A DNA stretch of 31,873 nt from JAFLUQ01 sp964551215 (GCA_964551215.1 CAZKBV010000010.1:1-31873), one strand, 5' to 3'; counted from the first letter of the stretch, positions 23,274 to 31,766 are shown. The notes: generated by a model from the letters alone, not told the origin. Numbers and translations: made by a program.

Positions 23274-23790
23274 AAGCGGAATTGTACTGATAGGTATGCC
23301 CGGAGCCGGAAAAAGCACCGTGGGAGTGGTTCTCGCCAAAATCATGGGCATGGGCTTTGTGGACGTGGATTTGGAAATATGCCGTATAAACGGCGGAAGC
23401 CTTCAGCAGATAGTTGACAGAAATACTCACAGCGGCTTTATCCGCCTTGAGGGGGAAGCCGCGATGACGGTTAATTGCGAAAACAGCGTTATCGCCACCG
23501 GAGGCAGCATGGTTTACAGCGAAAAAGCTATGGAGCGTTTTAAAGGCATGGGACGGGTGGTGTATCTTAAAGCCTCGCTGGAGGAAATAAAAAGCCGCAT
23601 AGGAAACCTGAAAACTCGCGGAATCGCCTTCCGAAGGGGCGAAACCTTGGCGGACATCTATAAGGAGAGAACTCCCCTTTACGAAAAGTGGGCGGACATA
23701 ACCGTGGAGGTTTCCGCAAATGACGGGGTGGAAGGTACGGCAATGAAGATAAAGAGTGAAATAAATGACAGAAAAGCTTTATCCCGATAA
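23257..23790 (+). CDS. Shikimate-kinase-like P-loop kinase, variant lid
   Basis: A 177-residue kinase of the AroK fold. It has Walker A GMPGAGKST at residues 13-21, the acidic DVD after the second strand, an Arg in FIRLEGEA at the position of the shikimate-contacting Arg, the ATGGS loop (GGG in classic enzymes), and ERTPLYEKWAD at the C-terminal Arg. The lid, normally around RPLL, reads TRGIAF, so the third substrate or nucleotide contact differs. This variant looks like a recognisable subfamily in Clostridia. It may phosphorylate shikimate or a different small polyol acid. The start at 23257 has GAAAGG 6 nt upstream; TTG 23236 does not. It overlaps both neighbours. No other aromatic-pathway gene is near, which weakens the AroK assignment. 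Confidence 0.8.
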   Translation: MKSGNKSGIVLIGMPGAGKSTVGVVLAKIMGMGFVDVDLEICRINGGSLQQIVDRNTHSGFIRLEGEAAMTVNCENSVIATGGSMVYSEKAMERFKGMGRVVYLKASLEEIKSRIGNLKTRGIAFRRGETLADIYKERTPLYEKWADITVEVSANDGVEGTAMKIKSEINDRKALSR

Positions 23791-24781
23791 TTTCATAAAG
23801 GGGCAGAAGGCTCTGGAGACGCTGCTGACAGAGGTGAAAAACAACACCGTAAGCCACAGCTACATTCTGGAAGGGCCGAAGGGCGTGGGCAAAAAGACGG
23901 CGGCGGCCATATTCGCGGCGGCTCTCCACTGTACGGGGGAGGATAAGCCCTGCGGAGTATGCGGCCAGTGCGTCAAGCACATAGCCCGTACCCATCCGGA
24001 CGTTATGCTTCTTGAGCCGGAGGAAAACGGCAGCATAAAAATAGACGCTGTAAGAGCCGCTTCCGACGAGCTTTTTATGCGCCCCAAGCTGTCGAAAAGA
24101 AAGATACTGATAATAGACGGCGCCGACGGCATGAATCCCGCCGCCCAGAACGCTCTGCTGAAATCCTTCGAGGAGCCTCCCGATTACGGGGTGGTGGTTC
24201 TGCTTTCGGAAAACAGCGGAAATCTTCTGCCGACGATACGCTCTCGGGGAGTAAAGCTACGGATGGAGCCTTTTCCTCTTGACAAGGTGAAGGAATACGT
24301 GATAAAGGAATTTCCCGCCTTTGCCGAAAAAAGCGATTTCGTGGCGAGGTGCAGCTTCGGCATAGTGGGCCGGGCAAGGGATATCTGCGACAGCGAGGAA
24401 TACTTCGCCTTCCGGAAGGAGGTTTTCGAGGCCGTGGGCGCTTTGTCGGGGAGCAAAAGCTCTGTCTTTACAGCGGCGGAGGCCTTTGGCTATAAATCCA
24501 AGCCCGACGCGGAAACAAAGGCTATGGCCTTCGATATGGCGCTGTCCTTTTTGAGGGACGCCCTTATGCTGAAAAACGGGGGCAGTATAATAAATACGGA
24601 CTGCGCGGAGGAAATAAGCGATTTCAGCGCGAAGGCTTCCATGAGCGGAATTATCCGCGCAATAGACTGCGTAACCGATACGATGACGAAATTGAATGTT
24701 TCAATGAATTACGATTTGTGGATAATAAATATGCTGATAGAATGTTGGGGTGATTTGCATGGCAACGGTAGTAGGAGTTAA
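23765..24781 (+). CDS. holB: DNA polymerase III delta' subunit (HolB)
   Basis: A 338-residue AAA+ clamp-loader subunit that, with DnaX and delta, loads the sliding clamp. It shows a P-loop (GPKGVGKKT, residues 37-45), zinc-binding cysteines C56, C63, C66 and C69, a Walker-B-like IIDGADGMN followed by AQNALLKSFEEPP, and the SRG sensor in TIRSRGVKL. In this family delta' often lacks ATPase activity, although the P-loop here looks fairly intact. Start ATG at 23765 within the end of the kinase gene (26-nt overlap), with only a weak ribosome site, suggesting coupled translation. It overlaps ricT by 23 nt, the order known from Bacillus (holB-yaaT). Confidence 0.94.
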   Translation: MTEKLYPDNFIKGQKALETLLTEVKNNTVSHSYILEGPKGVGKKTAAAIFAAALHCTGEDKPCGVCGQCVKHIARTHPDVMLLEPEENGSIKIDAVRAASDELFMRPKLSKRKILIIDGADGMNPAAQNALLKSFEEPPDYGVVVLLSENSGNLLPTIRSRGVKLRMEPFPLDKVKEYVIKEFPAFAEKSDFVARCSFGIVGRARDICDSEEYFAFRKEVFEAVGALSGSKSSVFTAAEAFGYKSKPDAETKAMAFDMALSFLRDALMLKNGGSIINTDCAEEISDFSAKASMSGIIRAIDCVTDTMTKLNVSMNYDLWIINMLIECWGDLHGNGSRS

Positions 24782-25640
24782 ATTTAAAATCGGCGGAAAG
24801 GTTTACTATTTCGACCCGAAGGATTTGGAGCTTCCAATCGGAGAGAACGTTATAGTGGAAACGGCCCGGGGAGTGGAGTTCGGCACTGTGGCAATGGAAA
24901 AGAAGGATGTGTCCGACGCCGACATGGTCGCTCCTCTTAAAGAGGTAATCCGCGTCGCGACACAGGAGGATAAGCTCCGCCTTGAGGAAAACAAGCGCAA
25001 GGAAAAGGACGCCTTCCGCATATGCATGGAAAAAATCGAAAAGCACGGCTTGGGAATGAAGCTTGTGGAGGCGGAATATACCTTCGACAACAACAAGATA
25101 CTTTTCTATTTTACCGCCGACGGGCGGGTGGATTTCCGCGAGCTTGTAAAGGATTTGGCGTCTGTGTTCAGAACGAGAATCGAGCTTCGCCAGATAGGTA
25201 TACGCGACGAGGCAAAAATGCTGGGTGGCTTGGGAATATGCGGCAGAGAGCTTTGCTGTAATTCATATTTGGACGATTTTCACCCTGTGTCCATAAAAAT
25301 GGCAAAGGAGCAGGGGCTGAGCCTTAATCCCACCAAAATAAGCGGAGTCTGCGGCAGGCTGATGTGCTGTCTTAAATATGAGCAGAATTGCTATGACGAG
25401 CTTACAAAAATAACTCCCCACGTGGGCGCGAAAGTGCAGACCGCCGACGGGGATGGCATTGTCCAGAGCGTGTCCCTTATTAAGGGAGTCCTTAAGGTTA
25501 AGCTTGATAAGGACGAGGAAAAGGAGCTTAACGAATATAAGGTTGAGGATATAAAGATACTCCACGATACGAGACAGCGCCGCAGCAAGGAAGACGAAGA
25601 GATTGACATTAAAGAGCTTCGGAAGCTGGAGGGCGAGTGA
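24759..25640 (+). CDS. ricT: RicT (YaaT, PSP1 domain) RNA-maturation protein
   Basis: A 293-residue PSP1-domain protein. In Bacillus, RicT works with RicA and RicF as the Y-complex, which supports RNase Y cleavage and mRNA processing and carries [4Fe-4S] clusters. The diagnostic cysteine sets are present: C161, C166 and C167 (CGRELCC) and C198, C203 and C204 (CGRLMCC), plus a cysteine a few residues later. GTVAMEKKDV near the N-terminus begins the PSP1 core. ATG at 24759 has GGGGTGAT just upstream; GTG 24750 overlaps that site. The gene is 23 nt inside holB and 1 nt before the dehydrogenase. ricA and ricF are not in the window. Confidence 0.94.
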   Translation: MATVVGVKFKIGGKVYYFDPKDLELPIGENVIVETARGVEFGTVAMEKKDVSDADMVAPLKEVIRVATQEDKLRLEENKRKEKDAFRICMEKIEKHGLGMKLVEAEYTFDNNKILFYFTADGRVDFRELVKDLASVFRTRIELRQIGIRDEAKMLGGLGICGRELCCNSYLDDFHPVSIKMAKEQGLSLNPTKISGVCGRLMCCLKYEQNCYDELTKITPHVGAKVQTADGDGIVQSVSLIKGVLKVKLDKDEEKELNEYKVEDIKILHDTRQRRSKEDEEIDIKELRKLEGE

Positions 25641-25641
25641 T

Positions 25642-26598
25642 TTGAAGGTAGTTATTCTTGACGGCGCGACAATGGGGGCGGATATTGACTTTTCCCCTAT
25701 AACGAGCCGTTTTGATACGGTAATTTACGACCGCACGGCTCCCGAGGAAAGAGCCGAACGCTTAAAGGACGCCGACGCTGTCGCGGTAAATAAGGTGGTT
25801 ATAGACGGGGAGGCTTTAAAGGCGGCTCCGAATGTAAAGCTTGTGTGCGTGTTTGCGGTGGGGTTTAACAATATTGACGTTGAATACTGCAAGGGCGCGG
25901 GCGTGAAGGTGCGTAACGTTCCCTCTTACTGCACAAGCAGCGTTGCCCAGCACACCCTTGCCCTCACTCTTTCCCTTATGGAAAGTCTCGGCTATTACGA
26001 CAGCTTCGTCAAGGACGGAAGCTATACAAAAAGCGGCCTTGCCAATCACCTTGGCCGCCCTTTTCGTGAAATAGACGGCAAAAATTGGGGCATACTGGGA
26101 ATGGGCGCTATAGGCAGAAAGGTGGCCGAGGCGGCGTCTGTTTTCGGGGCAAATGTGCGCTACGCTTCCTTAAGCGGAGTCCGCCGCGAGGAAAAATATC
26201 CGGAGGTTTCCTTTGAGGAACTTATGAAAACCAGCGACATTTTAAGCATACACGCTCCGCTGAACAGTAAAACGGCAAACGTAATAAACGAAAACAGCCT
26301 CGCTTTGATGAAGAAAAGCGCGGTCATTGTAAATACGGGGCGGGGCGGGATAATAAATTCCGCCCATTTGGCAAAAGCTATAGACAGCGGGCGCATCTTT
26401 GGGGCGGCGATAGACGTTTTTCCGACGGAGCCGCCGACGGCGGAAGATCCCCTTATGAATATAAAAAATAAGGACAGGATAGTTTTTTCGCCCCACATAG
26501 CTTGGTCAAGCGTTGAAGCCCGGGCGAGATGCGTAAATATAACCGCTGAAAATATTCTGGCATTTGAACAGGGAAAGGACATTAACGACGTATGGTAA
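25642..26598 (+). CDS. D-2-hydroxyacid dehydrogenase, NAD-dependent
   Basis: A 318-residue enzyme of the D-isomer 2-hydroxyacid dehydrogenase family, which reduces 2-keto acids such as hydroxypyruvate, glyoxylate or pyruvate. The NAD-binding fold is clear (GILGMGAIGRKVAEAA). The catalytic trio is R234 (TGRGG), E263 (FPTEPP) and H285 (SPHIAW). The substrate loop VFAVGFNNIDV is compatible with glycerate-dehydrogenase-like enzymes, but the exact substrate is unclear. The start is TTG at 25642 (MKVVILDGATMG) with GGAGGG 8 nt upstream; the earlier open frame overlaps ricT and lacks a site. It overlaps the HAD gene by 7 nt. Confidence 0.92.
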   Translation: MKVVILDGATMGADIDFSPITSRFDTVIYDRTAPEERAERLKDADAVAVNKVVIDGEALKAAPNVKLVCVFAVGFNNIDVEYCKGAGVKVRNVPSYCTSSVAQHTLALTLSLMESLGYYDSFVKDGSYTKSGLANHLGRPFREIDGKNWGILGMGAIGRKVAEAASVFGANVRYASLSGVRREEKYPEVSFEELMKTSDILSIHAPLNSKTANVINENSLALMKKSAVIVNTGRGGIINSAHLAKAIDSGRIFGAAIDVFPTEPPTAEDPLMNIKNKDRIVFSPHIAWSSVEARARCVNITAENILAFEQGKDINDVW

Positions 26599-27242
26599 AG
26601 GCAGTTATTTTTGATTTGGACGGTACTCTTATAAATACAATACAGGAGCTTGCGAACGCTTCCAATTACGCCCTTGAAAGGCTGGGCTTTCCCTCGTGGC
26701 AGGTCAGCGATTACAGGGGCTTTGTAGGTAACGGCATAAGACAGCTGCTGCTGAGAAGCCTTCCGGAAAACCAAAAGGATAAAATCGAAGAGGCGAGAGA
26801 GTATTTTAACGAATACTACAGCCGCCACCTTTTGGACACGGCTCCCGAATATCCGGGCATAACTCCCCTTTTAAACGAGCTTAAGCGGCGGGGGATATCT
26901 ATGGCGGTAAACACCAATAAAGCCCAGGAGTTTTCCTCCGCGCTTACAGAACACGTTTTCCCCGGGGTTTTCGTTAAGGTTGTGGGGGACGAAGGGGGCT
27001 ATCCCCGCAAGCCTATGCCGGACGCGGCCCTTGCCCTTGCCGAGCTTATGGGGGTTTCCCCGAGGGAGTGCGTTTTTATGGGCGACAGCACGGTTGACCT
27101 TGAAACCGCGAAAAACGCGGGAATGATAAGCGTACTTTGCGGCTGGGGTTTCGTATATAAAAACGTCTTGGAGAAAACGGACTACGAATATATAATAGAC
27201 AAGCCCGCCGAGCTGCTTAAAATAATTGATGAACATAGGTAA
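26592..27242 (+). CDS. HAD-superfamily phosphatase, Gph/PGP-like
   Basis: A 216-residue HAD hydrolase of subclass I. It has the nucleophile motif FDLDGTLINT (D8, D10), cap domain (about 15-85), motif II NTNK, motif III Lys in RKPMP, and motif IV MGDSTVDLETA. Overall it resembles phosphoglycolate phosphatase (Gph) and PpaX-like enzymes. Placed beside a glyoxylate/hydroxypyruvate-type dehydrogenase, a two-step handling of 2-phosphoglycolate or a related repair metabolite is an attractive inference. Specificity in this superfamily cannot be read from sequence alone. ATG at 26592 overlaps the dehydrogenase stop by 7 nt. Confidence 0.9.
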   Translation: MVKAVIFDLDGTLINTIQELANASNYALERLGFPSWQVSDYRGFVGNGIRQLLLRSLPENQKDKIEEAREYFNEYYSRHLLDTAPEYPGITPLLNELKRRGISMAVNTNKAQEFSSALTEHVFPGVFVKVVGDEGGYPRKPMPDAALALAELMGVSPRECVFMGDSTVDLETAKNAGMISVLCGWGFVYKNVLEKTDYEYIIDKPAELLKIIDEHR

Positions 27243-27293
27243 AAAGGCTTTATTTTGAATGTGACATAAACCCGTCACAGGGAGGAAAATAAA

Positions 27294-28154
27294 ATGAAGG
27301 GAAACAATAGGCCGCCGAAGCCGAAAACGCCGAAGGAAAAGAAAAAACCCTCAAGGCTTAGAAGGCTGAAAGAGCAAATACGCCGTCACAAGGCTGTTTT
27401 CACGATATACATCATCCTTCGCGGAATTGTAATCGCGTCCATGATTTTGCAGTTCCTGCACGGAAATTACGAAAACTGCTTCTTATGTCTGCTGACATTG
27501 GTTTTGTTTTTGGTGCCTTCCTTTGTTGAACAAAATTTCCACATTGATATCCCAAATGTCTTTGAAATAATAATTTTCCTGTTCGTATTCGCGGCGGAAA
27601 TGCTGGGCGAAATGGAAAGCTTTTACATAAAGGTGCCCCACTGGGACACCATGCTCCACACGGTGAACGGCTTCCTTTGCGCCGCTATAGGCTTTGCACT
27701 GGTGGATATGCTTAACAGAAACAAAAAAATCACCTTTTCTCTTTCGCCCCTGTATCTGGCGGTGGTGGCATTTTGCTTCTCAATGACGGTGGGAGTGCTG
27801 TGGGAATTTTTTGAGTTCGCCGGCGACAGGCTGCTGGGCTTTGATATGCAAAAGGACACCGTGCTTTCCGCGATATCCACCGTAGAGCTTGACCCTGCCC
27901 GAAGCAACACCCCCGTTCGTATTAACGATATCGCCGACGTTATCGTGGTTCATTCCGACGGAACCTCTCAGGCGCTGGGCTTGGGCGGATATTTGGATAT
28001 AGGCATAATAGACACCATGAAGGATTTGTTTGTGAATTTCATAGGCGCGGCGGTATTTTCTGTCATAGGATATGTGTATGTAAAAACCGGAGGAAAGGGG
28101 AAATTCGCGAAGCACTTTATCCCCACCGTCACCGGCGTGGACGGAGAAGAATAA
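27294..28154 (+). CDS. YjdF/DUF2238-like membrane protein
   Basis: A 286-residue membrane protein. It has a basic, proline-rich cytoplasmic N-terminus (about 1-35), three to four membrane segments, the motif WDTMLHTVNGFLCAAIGFALVD with an aspartate and histidine at a membrane edge, VLWEFFEFAGD, a soluble insertion (about 195-240) and a last membrane segment. The D...H/G and WE.FEF pattern suits the DUF2238 (YjdF) group, whose function is unknown. Start ATG at 27294 with GGGAGG 9 nt upstream. A 51-nt gap with a TGTGAC/GTCACA inverted repeat separates it from the HAD gene. The next gene begins directly at its stop, so the two are probably coupled. Confidence 0.75.
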   Translation: MKGNNRPPKPKTPKEKKKPSRLRRLKEQIRRHKAVFTIYIILRGIVIASMILQFLHGNYENCFLCLLTLVLFLVPSFVEQNFHIDIPNVFEIIIFLFVFAAEMLGEMESFYIKVPHWDTMLHTVNGFLCAAIGFALVDMLNRNKKITFSLSPLYLAVVAFCFSMTVGVLWEFFEFAGDRLLGFDMQKDTVLSAISTVELDPARSNTPVRINDIADVIVVHSDGTSQALGLGGYLDIGIIDTMKDLFVNFIGAAVFSVIGYVYVKTGGKGKFAKHFIPTVTGVDGEE

Positions 28155-29240
28155 ATGGAACAGATGAAAAAGGCCAGGGAAAAAAAGTACGACGCGGTAA
28201 AGGGACTTGCCATATTTTTCGTAATGCTTATTCATATAACCGCGGATTATGCTTTCGCGGACATAAATTCGGGAACCTACCGCTGGCTTAACGTAATAAA
28301 TAAGATGCTTAACGCGGCGGTTCCGGTCTTTGCGGCTCTGACGGTTTTCCTTTGCCTGAGAAGCGGCAAAAAACGGGGCCTTTCCTATATACCCAAAAAG
28401 CTGCTTCCCCTTTTGGGAATGTATCTTGTTTGGAGCTTTATCTATCTCGGCTATTCGGTTAAGTTCCTCGGCGCAAGCTCTCCTTCCTTAAGGGAGCTGA
28501 TTTTGGAAAAGCTTCTTCAGGGAAAAAGCTTTTACCACCTGTATTACATTATAATGCTCATGCAGCTTTACGTAATTATTGTTTTTTTGTCCCGACTGCC
28601 AGTAAAAAAGCTGCGCCCCCATGTATGGTTTCCTTTGGCAGGGGCGGCGGCGCAGATGGTTATTCTTTTGCTGTTTGTAAAATTCGTCGTTTTAAAATTT
28701 TGGTTTTTTAACGGGGCAGTTTTGGCCATATCTTATCTTACGCCCATAAGCTACGGGCTTATGCTGGCGGCGGACGAAAAAAAGACCGAGGATATTTTCG
28801 GAAGGTACATAATTTTATACGCGGTCGTTTTTGTTTTGGCTTCTCTGGCGCGGGCATGGATATATACCCACGGGGCGGAGCTTTTCGGCGGCGACGTAAT
28901 AAAGCGAAGCATACTTGAAGCCGCCGTAAGGGAAATATTCATTTTCGGCGCGGTTCCCGTAACGTTCGTCCTTGCGGACAAAGTGAAAAATCTGTACATT
29001 CCGGAGCTTTTGGGGCGGCACTCTTTGGGGATATATTTTTTCCACCCGCTGGTGATTTCCCTTATAGATGTAAGGTTAGGCTTTAACAGCGGCTCCGATA
29101 GCTTAATTTTGGCGGGAATATGTATAAAGATAATAGCTTTGTTCCTTCTTTCGCTGGGCTTTTCCGGCGTGTGCGAGGCGGTAAAGCATTTGCTCGGAAA
29201 GGCATCGGCTTACGCGAAAAAGAGAAATTATTTAAATTAA
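28155..29240 (+). CDS. Acyltransferase-3 family membrane protein (OafA/WecH-like)
   Basis: A 361-residue protein with about ten membrane segments, typical of acyltransferase family 3, which O-acylates polysaccharides or other envelope glycans. The N-terminal KYDAVKGLAIFFVMLIHI places the conserved histidine at H27. The C-terminal part includes the LGRHSLGIYFFHPLV signature. The classic RxxR-type motif after the first segment is not obvious; SGKKRGLSYIPKKL occupies that place. The ATG at 28155 follows the previous stop with no gap; a second ATG lies at 28164. The substrate is unknown; peptidoglycan, teichoic acid or capsule are options. Confidence 0.88.
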   Translation: MEQMKKAREKKYDAVKGLAIFFVMLIHITADYAFADINSGTYRWLNVINKMLNAAVPVFAALTVFLCLRSGKKRGLSYIPKKLLPLLGMYLVWSFIYLGYSVKFLGASSPSLRELILEKLLQGKSFYHLYYIIMLMQLYVIIVFLSRLPVKKLRPHVWFPLAGAAAQMVILLLFVKFVVLKFWFFNGAVLAISYLTPISYGLMLAADEKKTEDIFGRYIILYAVVFVLASLARAWIYTHGAELFGGDVIKRSILEAAVREIFIFGAVPVTFVLADKVKNLYIPELLGRHSLGIYFFHPLVISLIDVRLGFNSGSDSLILAGICIKIIALFLLSLGFSGVCEAVKHLLGKASAYAKKRNYLN

Positions 29241-29265
29241 GCCTTGACTTATAGATAAATTATTA

Positions 29266-29294
29266 TTGACTAAGGGCAAAAAATGTTATATAAT
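29266..29294 (+). promoter_or_regulatory. Promoter of lemA-DUF2207
   Basis: TTGACT (29266-29271), 17-nt spacer, TATAAT (29289-29294). It lies 37 nt before the lemA start codon and separates this pair from the acyltransferase gene. Confidence 0.85.
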
Positions 29295-29330
29295 GGAGAT
29301 AACAAAAAATATTGAAAGGACTGATGAAAA

Positions 29331-29891
29331 ATGGGAGCGGCGTCAATAGTTTTGATAGTGGTAATTGCGGTGATACTGATTATCATATTTGCCGTTGTGA
29401 CAGACTATAACCGCCTTGCGACGCTTAAGGTAAAGATTGACGAGGCCTTTTCCACTATGGATGTGTATCTGAAAAAGCGCCACGATCTTATACCGAATCT
29501 TGTGGAGACGGTTAAGGGCTACACAAAGCACGAATCCGAAACTCTTGAAAATGTAGTAAAGGCCCGCAACAACGCCATAAGCGGTGGCGGCGACAGGCTG
29601 GAAAACGAAAAGGAGCTTACCGGCGCGCTGGGCAGACTTATTGCTCTGAGCGAAAGCTATCCGGAGCTTAAGGCCGACAGCCAGTTTACCAAGCTTCAAG
29701 GGGAGCTTGGCAACGTCGAAAACGACATCGCCAACGCCAGAAAATATTATAACGGCGTTGTTAAGCAGTACAATCAGCAGTGCGTAAAATTCCCCAGCAG
29801 CATAATTGCGTCCATGTTCCACTTTGAGAAGGGGAAATTTTTCGAGGTTGGCAGCGATGCGGAGCGTGAAAATGTTCAGGTTAAATTTTAA
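29331..29891 (+). CDS. lemA: LemA family protein
   Basis: A 186-residue LemA protein. It has one N-terminal membrane segment (about 3-23), a short linker YNRLATLKVKIDEAFSTMDVYLKKRHDLIPNL (the family hallmark) and a helical-bundle domain outside the membrane. The conserved NNAISGG and KYYNGVVKQYNQ segments are present. Its biochemical role is poorly known; in many bacteria lemA pairs with a Gly-rich-tailed membrane protein, as here. Start ATG at 29331 with AAAGGA upstream. It overlaps the DUF2207 gene by 20 nt, which implies translational coupling. Confidence 0.95.
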   Translation: MGAASIVLIVVIAVILIIIFAVVTDYNRLATLKVKIDEAFSTMDVYLKKRHDLIPNLVETVKGYTKHESETLENVVKARNNAISGGGDRLENEKELTGALGRLIALSESYPELKADSQFTKLQGELGNVENDIANARKYYNGVVKQYNQQCVKFPSSIIASMFHFEKGKFFEVGSDAERENVQVKF

Positions 29892-31707
29892 AAGAGCGGC
29901 GGCCTTTGCGTCTTGCTTGGGGGCGGCAATGCTGAGCTTTAACGCCTCCGCCTACGGGGCGGATTATGTCATAGACAGCTACGAGGTCCGCATAACCGTG
30001 GACGAAAACCGTGTGCATAAGGTGGAGGAAAGCATAGAAGCGGAATTTTACTCTCCGAGTCACGGCATTATAAGAAGCATACCCTTAGGCAGCAGCTTGG
30101 AACCCTACAAAATTGAGAATTTAAATTGTAACCTGCCATATACAGAAAGCCGTTCGGGGGATTTGCTGAACGTTAAAATCGGCAGCTCGGATAAATATGC
30201 CGATAAAAAGGAAACGTACCTGATATCCTATGACATGAGGTTCGCCAAGGATACCGATAAAACCGGCGATATCGTGTATGTTTCTCCTGTGGGAACACAG
30301 TGGGACGCTCCCATAGAAGAAGCAAAGGTTACGATAGAGCTGCCGGTTGAAACTATCGAGTCGGTGACTATGTACCGAGGCGGCTACGGCAGCGACGCGG
30401 AAAGCCGAGACTACACCGTGGAAGGAAATGTCATTACAGCCGACGCCCGAAATCTGAGAGCGGGGGAGGGGCTGACCTTCTATATCCGTCTGCCGGAAGG
30501 CGTCTTTGACGCTCCGGCTTCCCTCGCCCCTACAGAAAGCCTTATTTGCTATGCGATAATCGCCTTGGCTTTGGCCCTGTTTATTCTTGCCCTTTGGAAG
30601 TGGCGGCGAATGGGCCGCGACGAGCCTATAATTCCCGTTGTGGAGTTTTACCCTCCGGAGGGAATGAATCCGGCGGAGCTGGAATACGTTGTCAAGGGCG
30701 AAGCGGGAACGGAGGCTGTTTCGGCGACACTTTTCTTCTGGGCGTCAAAGGGGTACGTCCGTTATATTGAGGAGGAAAAAGGCTTCACTCTGGAAAAAAT
30801 TTCCCCTCCCGGCGAGGAAAGACCCGAATACGAGCGAAAGGCTTTTAATAAGCTGTTTGCCTTGGGCGACGGGGAAAAGGTTACCTCAAAGGAAATCGAA
30901 AAGGGCTTTTACGAACCCGCGCAGGATATTCTCGTAAACGCGAAGGAGAGCTTCAAAGGAAAGCGGGCTATGGAAAGCCGAGCGCAGAGCAAAGCCTCCG
31001 CGGTGTTTTTGATTATCAGCTTAATTCCCCCGCTACTGTACGGTGTGCTTGCGGTTGTTACCGACATGGCCTTTAACGGCTTTACGGGTATGCTTTCGGT
31101 TTTTGCGGCCTATGGGCTTTCGCTTGCTTTTATTCAGCGAAAAAGGAACAGCGGCTTCGGGAAGGCGGTCTGCGCCGCTTTGGCGGTAATACTTTCCTTG
31201 GCCTTTGCCCTTTTATGCTCTTTGGTTATGGAGGTTCGCCTTTACGGAAATGTTACGGTTACCTTCCTTATAACCGCGCTGTCGTCGGCAGGGGGCTTTA
31301 CAGCCGCGCTGATAAACCGCCGCACGGACTATGCCAACGACATAATAGGCCGCGTAAAGGGCTTTGCGGATTTTCTCAAAACGGCTGAGAAGGATCGTAT
31401 CGAGGCCTTGGCAAAGGATAATCCCTCGTACTTTTTCGACACCCTTCCCTACGCGGCGGCGCTGGGCGTTACGAAGGTATGGGCGGATAAATTCAAAGAC
31501 ATGATTAAAGAGCCTCCCCAGTGGTATCGGGGAAGCGGAGACATATACAACTCTTACGTGTTTATGCGGGCCATAAACATGAGTTCGGCTTCGGTAAGCA
31601 GGAGTATCCAAAATGCCGCCGTGAAAAATTCCGGTTTTCCCAAAGGAGGCGGCTTCGGCGGCTTCAGCGGCGGCGGCGCCGGCGGCGGCGGCGGACGTTC
31701 TTGGTAA
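29872..31707 (+). CDS. DUF2207 family membrane protein, Gly-rich tail
   Basis: A 611-residue protein. It has a signal peptide (1-27, ending AYGA), an extracytoplasmic DUF2207 N-terminal domain (about 28-215), and a membrane segment near 225-245 followed by a basic RRMGRDEP. A cytoplasmic domain follows, then three or four membrane segments (about 375-460), a second soluble segment, and a C-terminal Gly/Phe-rich tail (GGGFGGFSGGGAGGGGGRSW). Such tails are typical of proteins encoded with lemA. The start at 29872 (MFRLNFKRAAAF) has GGAG 7 nt upstream; TTG 29806 is in lemA and lacks a site. Function unknown, probably an envelope complex with LemA. Confidence 0.88.
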   Translation: MFRLNFKRAAAFASCLGAAMLSFNASAYGADYVIDSYEVRITVDENRVHKVEESIEAEFYSPSHGIIRSIPLGSSLEPYKIENLNCNLPYTESRSGDLLNVKIGSSDKYADKKETYLISYDMRFAKDTDKTGDIVYVSPVGTQWDAPIEEAKVTIELPVETIESVTMYRGGYGSDAESRDYTVEGNVITADARNLRAGEGLTFYIRLPEGVFDAPASLAPTESLICYAIIALALALFILALWKWRRMGRDEPIIPVVEFYPPEGMNPAELEYVVKGEAGTEAVSATLFFWASKGYVRYIEEEKGFTLEKISPPGEERPEYERKAFNKLFALGDGEKVTSKEIEKGFYEPAQDILVNAKESFKGKRAMESRAQSKASAVFLIISLIPPLLYGVLAVVTDMAFNGFTGMLSVFAAYGLSLAFIQRKRNSGFGKAVCAALAVILSLAFALLCSLVMEVRLYGNVTVTFLITALSSAGGFTAALINRRTDYANDIIGRVKGFADFLKTAEKDRIEALAKDNPSYFFDTLPYAAALGVTKVWADKFKDMIKEPPQWYRGSGDIYNSYVFMRAINMSSASVSRSIQNAAVKNSGFPKGGGFGGFSGGGAGGGGGRSW

Positions 31708-31710
31708 TTA

Positions 31711-31733
31711 AATCTTCTTTTCAGCGTGAAAAG
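31711..31733 (+). terminator. Hairpin after the DUF2207 gene
   Basis: CTTCTTTTCA (31711-31720) pairs with TGAAAAGAAG (31724-31733) around GCG, 4 nt after the stop. No T-run follows, so it may protect the mRNA end rather than terminate. The palindrome at 31767-31808 is a better terminator. Confidence 0.45.
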
Positions 31734-31766
31734 AAGCAAAAGTGCCGCCTTGTACAGGAATTTTAT

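Noticed and set aside
23257..23790. Firm assignment as aroK
   Set aside because: The GGG and RPLL elements are changed and no aromatic-pathway neighbours exist, so only a family-level call is safe.
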